Assembly: GCA_023421505.1 (NCBI GenBank)
Contig: JAEZTJ010000059.1
Coordinates: forward strand, 1 to 64,000
Length of the DNA: 64,000 nt
Source: Bacillota bacterium
GTDB lineage: Bacteria > Bacillota > Clostridia > Lachnospirales > Lachnospiraceae
Direction: 5' to 3'
Shown: in pieces, positions 34,450 to 42,376 of the stretch
How positions within the stretch are numbered: position 1 is the stretch's first letter
How the letters are laid out: each line of letters begins with the position of its first letter
The notes under the pieces: model-generated
The model's database searches: none
Seen by the model: only the letters and a program-made list of their open reading frames with translations
Told to the model about the DNA's origin: nothing
Made by a program: the position numbers and the translations under genes

Positions 34450-35748
34450 ATGAGATTTATTAAAAGCGGCCCGCTGAAAGGCGTAATCACTGTTCCTGGT
34501 GATAAATCGATTTCCCACAGAGCTGTTATGTTCGGCGCACTGGCAGATGGTACAACTGAGGTAACGAATTTCTTACAGGGTGCAGACTGTCTGTCAACCA
34601 TACGCTGTTTTAGACAGCTTGGGATAGCTATTGAGAATAATTCTTCCTCTGATAAAGTTATCATTCACGGCAAAGGCCTGTACGGACTATCAAGACCCTC
34701 TGGGATGCTGGATGTTGGTAACAGTGGAACCACCATGCGATTACTCTCCGGTATCTTATGCGGTCAGAATTATGAAGTAAGCTTAAACGGAGACGAATCA
34801 ATTCAAAAAAGACCGATGGGAAGGATTATGACGCCGCTTACTCAGATGGGAGCGGATATTAAGAGCTTGAACGGAAATGACCGCTCTCCTCTAGTAATTA
34901 ATGCATCCCCTGATAGAAATTCCAAGCTAACTGGAATCCATTATTATTCGCCGGTAGCTTCCGCACAAATAAAATCCTGCGTACTTCTTGCCGGTCTGTA
35001 TGCCGATGGCGAAACCTCAGTTACAGAGCCTTCTTTATCTAGAAATCATACCGAACTGATGCTATCAGAATTTGGAGCAAAAATTAAATCTGCGGGTAAT
35101 ACAGCTACGATTATCCCGAATCCTGATTTGAAAGGCCGTAAAATCAGTGTTCCCGGAGATATCTCTTCCGCCGCTTATTTTATTGCTGCCGGCCTTATGA
35201 TTCCAAATTCTGAAATCGTCATTAAGAATGTCGGTATCAATCCAACCAGGGACGGAATTCTTCGTGTATGCAAGCAGATGGGCGCCGATATCACCCTAGA
35301 GAATGTATTTGATAACGGCGGAGAACCGGTAGCCGATCTTGTGGTAAAATATAGTGATCTGATTGGTACTGAAATCGGTGGAGATATCATTCCAACCTTA
35401 ATTGATGAAATTCCTATTATCGCAATTCTTGCCTGCTGTGCCAAAGGGCAGACTGTAATCAAGGATGCCGCAGAGCTTAAGGTAAAGGAATCGAATCGAA
35501 TTGATGTCATGGTTAATAACCTTACTAAGATGGGTGCCGATATCACTGCAACCGACGATGGTATGATTATTAACGGCGGTAAACTCCTTAAGGGTACAGA
35601 TATTGATAGCAAATTAGACCACCGTATCGCAATGTCCTTTGCTGTAGCCGGTCTTATAGCAGAGGGTGAGACAACTATTCACGGCGCAGAATGTGTAGAT
35701 ATCTCCTATCCGAATTTCTACGGAGATTTGAAGAAGCTTTATCAGTGA
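34450..35748 (+). CDS. aroA: EPSP synthase (3-phosphoshikimate 1-carboxyvinyltransferase)
   Basis: 432 residues, GTCAGGAG upstream. VPGDKSISHRAVMFGALADG binds shikimate 3-phosphate; LDVGNSGTTMRLLSG is the phosphoenolpyruvate loop with NSGTTMR; KRPMGRIMTPL, SAQIKSCVLLAGLYA, ELKVKESNRI and LDHRIAMSFAVAGL complete the family pattern. Gly at the NSGTT position instead of Ala in NAGTT is not seen, as Ser is normal for class II enzymes. Sixth step of the shikimate pathway. Last gene of the operon, followed by a bidirectional terminator. Confidence 0.93.
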   Translation: MRFIKSGPLKGVITVPGDKSISHRAVMFGALADGTTEVTNFLQGADCLSTIRCFRQLGIAIENNSSSDKVIIHGKGLYGLSRPSGMLDVGNSGTTMRLLSGILCGQNYEVSLNGDESIQKRPMGRIMTPLTQMGADIKSLNGNDRSPLVINASPDRNSKLTGIHYYSPVASAQIKSCVLLAGLYADGETSVTEPSLSRNHTELMLSEFGAKIKSAGNTATIIPNPDLKGRKISVPGDISSAAYFIAAGLMIPNSEIVIKNVGINPTRDGILRVCKQMGADITLENVFDNGGEPVADLVVKYSDLIGTEIGGDIIPTLIDEIPIIAILACCAKGQTVIKDAAELKVKESNRIDVMVNNLTKMGADITATDDGMIINGGKLLKGTDIDSKLDHRIAMSFAVAGLIAEGETTIHGAECVDISYPNFYGDLKKLYQ

Positions 35749-35769
35749 AGAAGTTGATTATATCACAAA

Positions 35770-35822
35770 AAAACCACCTTTGGATTATCAAGTATCATAT
35801 TGTAATCAGCAAAGGTGGTTTT
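35770..35822. terminator. Bidirectional terminator between aroA and dCMP deaminase gene
   Basis: AAAACCACCTTTG (35770-35782) and CAAAGGTGGTTTT (35810-35822) pair perfectly; A-rich sequence precedes and T-rich sequence follows, so it works for both convergent genes. Confidence 0.8.
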
Positions 35823-35831
35823 AGTTTTAAA

Positions 35832-36320
35832 TTAATAACCGAAGGTACCAAGTAAGGATTCATCATTGGCTATCCAGTCATTTACATCGACAATCCGGTA
35901 TTCCTCCTTCGTATCCCGCAAATATACCTTTTCAATACCAGCATTAATTACCAATCTCTTACACATGGAACAACAACTGGAATTTTCTACATAGCCTCCT
36001 GTCTTTAAATCTATTCCGACCAGATACAAGGTAGCACCTATCATCTGATCACGGGAAGCACTAATGATTGCATTCGCTTCCGCATGTACGCTTCTGCATA
36101 GCTCATATCTTTCTCCTCTTGGAATATTTAGTTTTTCCCTTACACATTCTCCAAGATCGGAGCAGTTTTTTCTGCCTCTCGGTGAACCTACATATCCAGT
36201 TGAAATAACCTCGTCATTCTTTACGATTACTGCTCCGTATAGCCGCCTTAAGCAGGTGCCTCTCTGAGAAACCATTTCCGCTAAGTCCAGATAGTAATTC
36301 GCCTTATCCCGTCTTTCCAT
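35832..36320 (-). CDS. dCMP/cytidine deaminase family protein (ComEB-like)
   Basis: 162 residues, GGAGGG before the ATG. The zinc site is H-A-E (SVHAEANAII) plus C-x2-C in SSCCSMCKRLVINAGI. The usual Pro before the first of these cysteines is replaced by Cys. VSQRGTCLRRLYGAVIVKND is the family N-terminal block. dCMP deaminases make dUMP for thymidylate synthesis. Downstream of the hairpin train R1 copy B, whose end supplies its ribosome binding site. Confidence 0.88.
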   Translation of the reverse strand: MERRDKANYYLDLAEMVSQRGTCLRRLYGAVIVKNDEVISTGYVGSPRGRKNCSDLGECVREKLNIPRGERYELCRSVHAEANAIISASRDQMIGATLYLVGIDLKTGGYVENSSCCSMCKRLVINAGIEKVYLRDTKEEYRIVDVNDWIANDESLLGTFGY

Positions 36321-36330
36321 ATTATCCCTC

Positions 36331-36540
36331 CATCTGCCGCTTAAGCGGCATACATAAACTGAGCGAAAAGCACGCTTAGTGCTTTTTGCCGGTTGAAAAA
36401 TGTACTTCTTTTCGACCTATCCCACCATCTGCTGCCAACACCTGCGAATTTGGGCAGAGCACAAATTTGCCAGTTGAATAATGTACTTCCTTTCAACCTA
36501 ATAAAACAACCTACCCTTTGAATTAGTTTGTGCATACGTT
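36331..36540. repeat. Train of small hairpins (family R1, copy B)
   Basis: Stem-loops TGCCGC-TTAA-GCGGCA (36335-36350), AAAAGCAC/GTGCTTTT (36366-36386), GGTTGAAAA/TTTTCGACC (about 36391-36417) and GCGAATTTG/CAAATTTGC (about 36443-36470) follow one another. The blocks CACCTGCGAATTTGGGCAG and CCTTTGAATTAGTTTGTGC are shared with copy A at 20.5 kb. On the minus strand the train ends in GCGGCAGATGGAGGG, which includes the ribosome binding site of the dCMP deaminase gene. The module GGTTGAAA...TTTCAACC occurs twice. Confidence 0.75.
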
Positions 36541-36992
36541 TCATTATGGCTATAAAAACTTAAGTCAATATTTAGATTATCTTGTCTTAACATCTTATAT
36601 ATCGGATATTATCATTTCTTTGGTAACTTGTAAATATTACTGTTTGTATCATTTCACCTCATTTTTACGAAGCAATAAAAATCAATCCATTATTTAATGA
36701 CTTAGATCTTTCTGGAAGAATTTTATAATCCCCTAATTCATGGTATCATTAGTTTAATTTTGGATATTTAAAATATTTTTCTATTTATAAATAAATTTAT
36801 GACTGTAGTGACTCTAATAGATAAAAGCAGAAGTAAGTGTGATTTAATATTTACAGTCCCGCTTATACCTAATTAGATTTTAGGTAATTACGTAACTATA
36901 TAATTTTATTAATTGTATACACAGCATACAACGCTAACAATTAATGTGTTTCGCTATTACGAATAATATAATCTGATAGAAAGGAAAGCTTA
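36541..36992. other. AT-rich gap upstream of ECF sigma gene
   Basis: No ORF with a ribosome binding site and no clear hairpin were found in these 450 bases. Only the last part can be expected to hold the sigma gene promoter; no confident match to sigma-A or ECF promoters was seen. Confidence 0.4.
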
Positions 36993-37457
36993 ATGAAACT
37001 GACAGAAGAAAAGTTCATAACGGAATTTGATAATCTAAAAAAAGAACTATACCGCTTTTCATATTTATATTTAAGAAGTGAAGCCTCCGCATTGGAAGCA
37101 GTGGATGAGACTGTCTTTCTTGCCTATAAGAACTTGAGTAAGCTAAAACAGCCGGAGTATTTTAAAACCTGGATAACCCGGATACTGATTAATGTATGCA
37201 AGAAGGAATTAAAACGTTCAAAGAGAGTATCTCCTATCGAAGCTTCACCCGAACTAACTCATCAGGACTTTGATGCTCTTCCACTAAAGGTTGCCATTGA
37301 TAAACTTCCTAAAGAGCTTCAAATCATAATTAATCTAAGATATTTTAATCATTATACCTTAATTGAAACTGCTGAAATACTTAAACTGCCTCAGGGAACA
37401 GTAGCCACAAGGCAAAGAAAAGCACTAGCCTTATTAAGATTGGAATTGGAGGATTAA
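36993..37457 (+). CDS. ECF-type RNA polymerase sigma factor
   Basis: 154 residues, GGAAAG before the ATG. Region 2 (about 10-55: LYRFSYLYLRSEASALEAVDETVFLAYKN, in parts) and region 4 (about 100-150: LPKELQIIINLRYFNHYTLIETAEILKLPQGTV) match ECF sigma factors of the SigV/SigM-like group common in clostridia. It is followed two bases later by a membrane protein with the DUF4179-type layout, its likely anti-sigma factor. It probably responds to an envelope signal and controls its own operon, which is usual for the family. Confidence 0.88.
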   Translation: MKLTEEKFITEFDNLKKELYRFSYLYLRSEASALEAVDETVFLAYKNLSKLKQPEYFKTWITRILINVCKKELKRSKRVSPIEASPELTHQDFDALPLKVAIDKLPKELQIIINLRYFNHYTLIETAEILKLPQGTVATRQRKALALLRLELED

Positions 37458-37459
37458 TC

Positions 37460-38830
37460 ATGAATCGAAATGAAGAATTTATTGAATTGAAGAATGAACT
37501 TGTAGCTACGCCAGTTGAGTTAGAATATATTGCAGTTAAAGCAATTAATAGGGCAAAGAGAAGTAATAAAAGATTTTATAGGATAAAAACTCCACTTACT
37601 TCCTTCTGCTGTATCGCCATCCTCTTTGTATTACTTGTCAACCTTTTTCCAGCCGTTGCTCTTGCAATGAGCAATGTACCTATACTTAAGGAATTAGTAT
37701 GTGCCGTAGCCATAGACCCCAGTCTGAAGGCAGCCGTTGAAAATGATTATTACCAGCTGGTGGGAGAAAGCCAGACCAAGGAGGAGGTTACTGTTACCAT
37801 TGATTATATGATTGTAGATGCAGAACACATTTCCTTATTCTATCATGTTGATGCTCCTGTAAAAGCAGGTTATGCCAGATTTGAGATTATAGAAGCAGAT
37901 GGAAGTATGACGCCTGCTGTAATTAATTTTGATACTCTGTATGAGGTTGATAAACTAGAAGAAGTAAAAATTGATTATATGTTTTTAGGAACAGTACCAG
38001 ATAAATTCCTATTTAATGTTATACTGAATGTCGATAGCAATTTTCATACTTATAAGTCAGCCACCATACCGACTGAAGATGAGGTTACCGCTTCAGCTAT
38101 AAATAGTGAGCCGCAAGGTGTGGATTATCATTTTTTATTTGAATTGCATCCCAATCGTCAGTATACCAAAACTGTTGAAAACATCCAGATTGGTAAATGG
38201 CTAGAGATAAATGGACAGCACATTTATATCAAAAATCTAGATATTTATCCTTCTCAGTCGAAGCTTAATCTGGAATTTGATCCTAATAACAGCTCAATCA
38301 TTGATGGATTAGATGTCTTAATCAAAGATGATAAGGGCAATGTCTATTCGTGCCCTGAAAATGGTATTATTTCAAGTACTGACTCACCAACAACAAAAAC
38401 GCTCTATATAGAGAGTAACTATTTCACAAAGGTAGACCATCTTACCCTTTATATCAACGGCATTCGATTAAAAAGAAAGGATAAACTATATGGAGAAATC
38501 GACTATACAAACAAAACCATATCTAACCTCCCAGCTGATATTTCCATAGATAAAATGGAGTTAAACGACTCTACACTAACTTTTATATTGAAAGCAAAAG
38601 AAGAAAAACCAAATACTATTTATTCGTTAATATCGCCATCCTATCGTGATAGAGAAGGTAATGTATATGACTTTTGTACATGGGATCAAATCCAAGTGCC
38701 CGATCAAGATGGATTCTTTTATATCAAATATCATATAAAGCATTTTGATATTAATAACCTATATAGGCTTGAATGGCAGCATACAACGGTGCAAAAGCTA
38801 GATAATCCAATTATAATTGAAATAAAATGA
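37460..38830 (+). CDS. Membrane anti-sigma factor, DUF4179-like
   Basis: 456 residues; GGAGG within the end of the sigma gene gives coupled translation. Residues 1-45 are cytoplasmic and would bind the sigma factor. One membrane segment follows (about 48-70: CIAILFVLLVNLFPAVALA), then the exported part with IPILKELV, the DUF4179 landmark, and beta-rich domains to the end, including the C-terminal part seen in DUF5643-type proteins. In this family the exported part senses the signal and the sigma factor is freed by release or proteolysis. Family names are from memory of the layout; the pairing with the sigma gene is direct. Confidence 0.8.
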   Translation: MNRNEEFIELKNELVATPVELEYIAVKAINRAKRSNKRFYRIKTPLTSFCCIAILFVLLVNLFPAVALAMSNVPILKELVCAVAIDPSLKAAVENDYYQLVGESQTKEEVTVTIDYMIVDAEHISLFYHVDAPVKAGYARFEIIEADGSMTPAVINFDTLYEVDKLEEVKIDYMFLGTVPDKFLFNVILNVDSNFHTYKSATIPTEDEVTASAINSEPQGVDYHFLFELHPNRQYTKTVENIQIGKWLEINGQHIYIKNLDIYPSQSKLNLEFDPNNSSIIDGLDVLIKDDKGNVYSCPENGIISSTDSPTTKTLYIESNYFTKVDHLTLYINGIRLKRKDKLYGEIDYTNKTISNLPADISIDKMELNDSTLTFILKAKEEKPNTIYSLISPSYRDREGNVYDFCTWDQIQVPDQDGFFYIKYHIKHFDINNLYRLEWQHTTVQKLDNPIIIEIK

Positions 38831-38932
38831 AATGATCTATGAATATCTCAAAAAAACATATAGTAAGAAATATAAAATCCTCTTAAGTCTTCCATTTAAA
38901 ACGCTTTAGATAAATAACACCAAATAAAATAA

Positions 38933-39000
38933 GGGCGTGTTGCTAATAAAATGAACTCCTCTGTCAAGCAGACAGTGGCTGTTCATTCAACAACACGCCC
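38933..39000. repeat. Compact three-tier hairpin, probably a terminator
   Basis: GGGCGTGTTG (38933-38942) pairs perfectly with CAACACGCCC (38991-39000); inside it AATGAAC pairs with GTTCATT, and at the tip CTGTC-AAGCA-GACAG. Such a perfect three-tier hairpin between convergent genes can end transcription, although the T-run (AATGTTTTAT) is weak. It lies in the 320-base gap after the anti-sigma gene. Confidence 0.55.
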
Positions 39001-39150
39001 AATGTTTTATAGCCATTTTATTGATTAATAAATTTTTATCATCCATATGTTGATTCTAAATCCATATAGAACGATCAGCTTTTGCAATGGTGTAATCATA
39101 AAACAAAATTACCGCTATTCTATATTCTCTATTATGGAGCCCTATTTTAT

Positions 39151-40407
39151 TTATTCTTCTTCAATCCGAATTTTTACAAACTTCTTTTTACCAATTTTGA
39201 GTACTGCCTCTGTCCCAACAAGGGATTGTTCCAGTTCTTCTACTTTTTCCTGATTAAGCTGAACTCCACCTTGCTTTACTAATCTACGGAATTCACTACC
39301 GGAAGGTACTACCCCTTCCGTTACAAGGTAGGGTATAACATCTAAAAGAGCTTTACAACCGAAAGGTACATGAATCTCCGGCATATCCATTGGAAGCTCT
39401 CCTTTTTGAAAAACTGTTCGAAAATATTCCTCCGCTTTTCTTACTTCTTCCTCTTTATGATATAACCCGGTTATAATTCGAGCAAGCTCCAGCTTACAGT
39501 CTCTTGGATTTCTCCCCTCTTCCATCTGTTTACCGATATATGCAATTCGATCCGGATGCTCATCTGTTACCAGTTCAAAATACCGAAGTATCATATGATC
39601 CGGTATTTCCATCACCTTTTTAAACATTACTTCAGCCGGTTCATAAACTCCGATATAATTTCCAAGACTCTTGCTCATTTTCTCGATTCCGTCGAGTCCC
39701 TCTAAAAGAGGCATAAAAATTGCAATCTGGCGTTCTTTACCCAAACTTCCCTGTAAGGAGCGTCCCATCAGAATATTGAAGGTTTGATCTGTTCCGCCTA
39801 ATTCAATGTCTGCATTAATTTCGACGGAATCATAAGCCTGCATTAAAGGATAAAAGAATTCATGCAGACCGATTGGCTCGTTTTTCTTAAATCGATTTTG
39901 AAAATCATCCCGTTCCAAAAGCCTTGCAACTGTCGAGCTGGCAGCTAATTTTATTACCTCTTCAAAACGAAGCATTGACAGCCATTCACTGTTAAATCTA
40001 ACCGTCGTTTTCTCAGGATCAATTATTTTAAATATCTGTTCAGTATAGGTGGCTGCATTTTTACGAACCTGTTCCTCCGATAAGGGGATGCGTGTCTTCG
40101 ATTTACCAGTTGGGTCCCCGATCTTACCGGTAAAATCACCGATAATGATTACTGCATGGTGGCCTAAATCCTGTAGCTGCTTTACTTTACGTAGCACCAC
40201 CGTATGTCCTAAGTGTATATCTGGTGCCGTAGGATCAAGACCCAGCTTAATTCTTAATGGACGCCTTTCCATTTTTGCATTAATCAGTTTCTCTCTTAAC
40301 TCCTCAACTGAAATAACCTCTGCTGCTCCCTTAGTAATAATGCGGATTTGTTCTTCAATTACTTGCTTCTCCTTTGTTGCATCAATTGTATGCTTGCAAT
40401 TATCCAT
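39151..40407 (-). CDS. tyrS: Tyrosyl-tRNA synthetase
   Basis: 418 residues. GLDPTAPDIHLGHTVVLRK carries the HIGH-type motif (HLGH) and KMSKSLGNYIG the KMSKS motif of class I synthetases. ELGGTDQTFNILMGR is the family loop for tyrosine and tRNA selection. The last 60 residues form an S4 RNA-binding domain (LVKQGGVQLNQEKV). The DPTAPDIHLGH version marks the TyrZ-like branch. Regulation is by the T-box directly upstream, whose specifier reads UAC (Tyr). Confidence 0.95.
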   Translation of the reverse strand: MDNCKHTIDATKEKQVIEEQIRIITKGAAEVISVEELREKLINAKMERRPLRIKLGLDPTAPDIHLGHTVVLRKVKQLQDLGHHAVIIIGDFTGKIGDPTGKSKTRIPLSEEQVRKNAATYTEQIFKIIDPEKTTVRFNSEWLSMLRFEEVIKLAASSTVARLLERDDFQNRFKKNEPIGLHEFFYPLMQAYDSVEINADIELGGTDQTFNILMGRSLQGSLGKERQIAIFMPLLEGLDGIEKMSKSLGNYIGVYEPAEVMFKKVMEIPDHMILRYFELVTDEHPDRIAYIGKQMEEGRNPRDCKLELARIITGLYHKEEEVRKAEEYFRTVFQKGELPMDMPEIHVPFGCKALLDVIPYLVTEGVVPSGSEFRRLVKQGGVQLNQEKVEELEQSLVGTEAVLKIGKKKFVKIRIEEE

Positions 40408-40500
40408 GTTATTTTCCTCTCTTTCTTATTGAATACTTAGCACTTATGGGTTAAAAATCCATTTACAAAATTTACTTAAGATTAGGCAATTACGACAATA

Positions 40501-40812
40501 AAAAAACCCGCTCCTCTAATTACTTAGAGGGCGGGAATTATCTCGCGGTACCACCTCATATTTATCAGCTGTTTACACAGCCGACCTCTTTGAGTACGCC
40601 AAGCTTCCAAAGCTTACCATAAATATACCTGGTTATACTCTAGCACTATAACGGGTGCAGGGAACCGTCAACAGCCTACTAAGATTACTCTGTTCGGTGT
40701 GAAGCTCAAAGATGTATTCAGAATATACTTTCTTGCACCTCTCATCAACCGGTAGCTTTCTGTTAGAAAGATTTCATTCTTACTAGTTCTTATCATCGCT
40801 TTTTTATATTTG
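40501..40812 (-). ncRNA. T-box leader with tyrosine (UAC) specifier
   Basis: On the minus strand the T-box core GAGGTGGTACCGCGAG is followed by a perfect terminator stem around CCCGC...GCGGG and a T-run (plus-strand 40501-40540). Upstream, stem I shows the AGTA-type loop (AACTAGTAAGAA), GATGAGAGGTGCAAG, and the specifier loop CTGAATACATC, with UAC at plus-strand 40714-40716. Uncharged tRNA-Tyr should pair with UAC and the T-box bulge and favour the antiterminator, switching on tyrS. Extent is approximate. Confidence 0.93.
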
Positions 40813-40818
40813 AACGTA

Positions 40819-40847
40819 AGTATAATCATTGGAGTCTAAATTGTCAA
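40819..40847 (-). promoter_or_regulatory. Sigma-A promoter of tyrS T-box transcript
   Basis: Minus-strand TTGACA (40842-40847) and TATACT (40819-40824) with 17-base spacing. It lies directly upstream of stem I of the T-box. Confidence 0.8.
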
Positions 40848-40868
40848 GCCATAAAATTAAACTTAAAG

Positions 40869-41198
40869 CTATCCTATCTGGTTTTGCATACCCCACTTAC
40901 ACATATCCTGTACTAATGGAATAAGGCTTTCCCCTTTTGCCGTAAGTGAGTATTCTACCTTGGGAGGCAGCTGAGGATACTCCTGTCGCAATAATATTCC
41001 TTCCTGCTCTAGTTCCTTGAGCTGAGAGCTTAGCATTTTATGTGTAATTCCTTCAATATTCTTCTTTAGCTCTCCGTATCTGACCTTTCCCCTACAGGCA
41101 AGTAAATAGATAATTCTCAGCTTCCATTTACCGCTTATAATTGAGATCGTATACTCAAATGGTTCTTTACTTGTTACATAACATATTTTATCAGCCAT
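40869..41198 (-). CDS. HxlR-family winged-helix regulator
   Basis: 109 residues. ISGKWKLRIIYLLACRGKVRYGELKKNIEGITHKMLSSQLKELEQ, seen as ISGKWKLRII, RYGELKKNI and HKMLSSQLKEL, is the HxlR DNA-binding domain; YSLTAKGESLIPLV is the wing and dimer helix. Cys at residue 6 could sense thiol-reactive or redox signals, as in YodB/HypR relatives. Divergent from an amidohydrolase gene, which is the natural target. The dyad at 41215-41231 could be its operator. Start preceded by a GGGAAG. Confidence 0.87.
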   Translation of the reverse strand: MADKICYVTSKEPFEYTISIISGKWKLRIIYLLACRGKVRYGELKKNIEGITHKMLSSQLKELEQEGILLRQEYPQLPPKVEYSLTAKGESLIPLVQDMCKWGMQNQIG

Positions 41199-41214
41199 CT
41201 TATTACTTCCCTTT

Positions 41215-41231
41215 TTGTGAGTATCTTACAA
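41215..41231. promoter_or_regulatory. Dyad between HxlR regulator and amidohydrolase
   Basis: TTGTGAGTATCTTACAA is a 17-base imperfect dyad (TTGT-AG---CT-ACAA) in the 126-base divergent gap. HxlR/YodB-type regulators bind short dyads of this kind beside their own gene. No further support from sequence. Confidence 0.35.
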
Positions 41232-41324
41232 AATTGTGCATACTATCCAAATCCTTTTACTCTTATTATAATAACAAAAAGCGGTAATAACAACGCTAAA
41301 TAAATAAGAAAGAGGATTAATTTT

Positions 41325-42113
41325 ATGGTTATTGATGGACATTCGCATGTTACCTTACCTATTGAAAATTATATGAAAGCAATGGATGAGGCCGGTATAG
41401 ATAAAACTGTACTGTTCTCTAACTCTTTTCATCCGGAATTAGCCAAAAATGCAGCTGAGGTCAAAGCCTCCATGCAATATCTAAATGATTTGTTATCAGG
41501 TAAAAAAGGCTCTATGACAGAAGCACGCATCAAATCCATTGCCGAACTGGTAAATATCATTAGTCAATACCCCTCCAGATTTATCGGCTTCGGCAGTGTA
41601 CCTGTCGGGCAGGAATTGAATGAGACTCTGCAATATATCTCAGAGTATATTCAAAAAAATAAACTGGTTGGAATAGGAGAATTTACCTTAGGAACCGGTC
41701 AAGCGCACCTAATGGATAATATTTTTGAAGCTTCTAGCCATTTTAATAATCTGCCCATATGGATACATGCATTTGCCCCCTTAAGCTTACAAGATATCAG
41801 AGAAATTTCTGAAAAAGCGAAAGCTTACCCATCCATTCCGGTTATTCTGGGTCACTTAGGAGGCCACAATTGGATAGAAACGATGGATCTGGTGAAAGAA
41901 ATTCCTAATCTGTATTTGGATACCTCCGCTTATTTTTCAACCTTCGTGCTTGGAGTAATCATCAATGAAATTCCTGATAAATGTATTTACGGGGTTGATA
42001 TGCCCTTTGGTGATTTGCAATCCTCCAAAGAGGCAATATTAAAATTGTCAAAAACACCTTCCATCGCAGCTGCTGTTTTAGGAGAAAATATCGCCAGAAT
42101 ACTAAAGCTATAA
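41325..42113 (+). CDS. Amidohydrolase-family (TIM-barrel) metal-dependent hydrolase
   Basis: 262 residues. DGHSHV at the N-terminus is the metal-binding HxH; HAFAP, ILGHLGGHN and YGVDMPFGD supply the later His and Asp ligands. This is the amidohydrolase_2 group, which includes decarboxylases and lactone hydrolases; the substrate is unknown. Divergent from an HxlR regulator, so probably induced by a small reactive or aromatic compound (inference). A convergent-gene hairpin follows. Confidence 0.8.
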   Translation: MVIDGHSHVTLPIENYMKAMDEAGIDKTVLFSNSFHPELAKNAAEVKASMQYLNDLLSGKKGSMTEARIKSIAELVNIISQYPSRFIGFGSVPVGQELNETLQYISEYIQKNKLVGIGEFTLGTGQAHLMDNIFEASSHFNNLPIWIHAFAPLSLQDIREISEKAKAYPSIPVILGHLGGHNWIETMDLVKEIPNLYLDTSAYFSTFVLGVIINEIPDKCIYGVDMPFGDLQSSKEAILKLSKTPSIAAAVLGENIARILKL

Positions 42114-42215
42114 ATCTCTGAATAGTTGTAAGAAAATGCTCCTATCCTCGTTAAGGTATTGATTATTTTATTTATTACAAATTAGCTCACTCCATATTTC
42201 AACAAATACTATTTT

Positions 42216-42255
42216 GCCTTAGACTTTAGAAGCTTCTTTTACTAAAGTCTAAGGC
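42216..42255. terminator. Perfect 14-bp hairpin between convergent genes
   Basis: GCCTTAGACTTTAG (42216-42229) and CTAAAGTCTAAGGC (42242-42255) pair perfectly with a 12-base loop. There is no long T-run on either side, but its position between the amidohydrolase and the convergent exporter operon makes a terminator most likely. Confidence 0.55.
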
Positions 42256-42376
42256 AATATTCTAATCGGCTGTATAATTTTTACCAATTAATGAAAATGC
42301 TTCTCCAATATATAGCTTAATACAAATCTTCTTTCAATTTACTTAATTTTTTAATAAATATATTTGCTGCATCTAT

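Noticed and set aside
35175..35612. 145-codon minus-strand ORF within aroA
   Set aside because: Antisense shadow of a certain gene; no site and no recognisable protein pattern.
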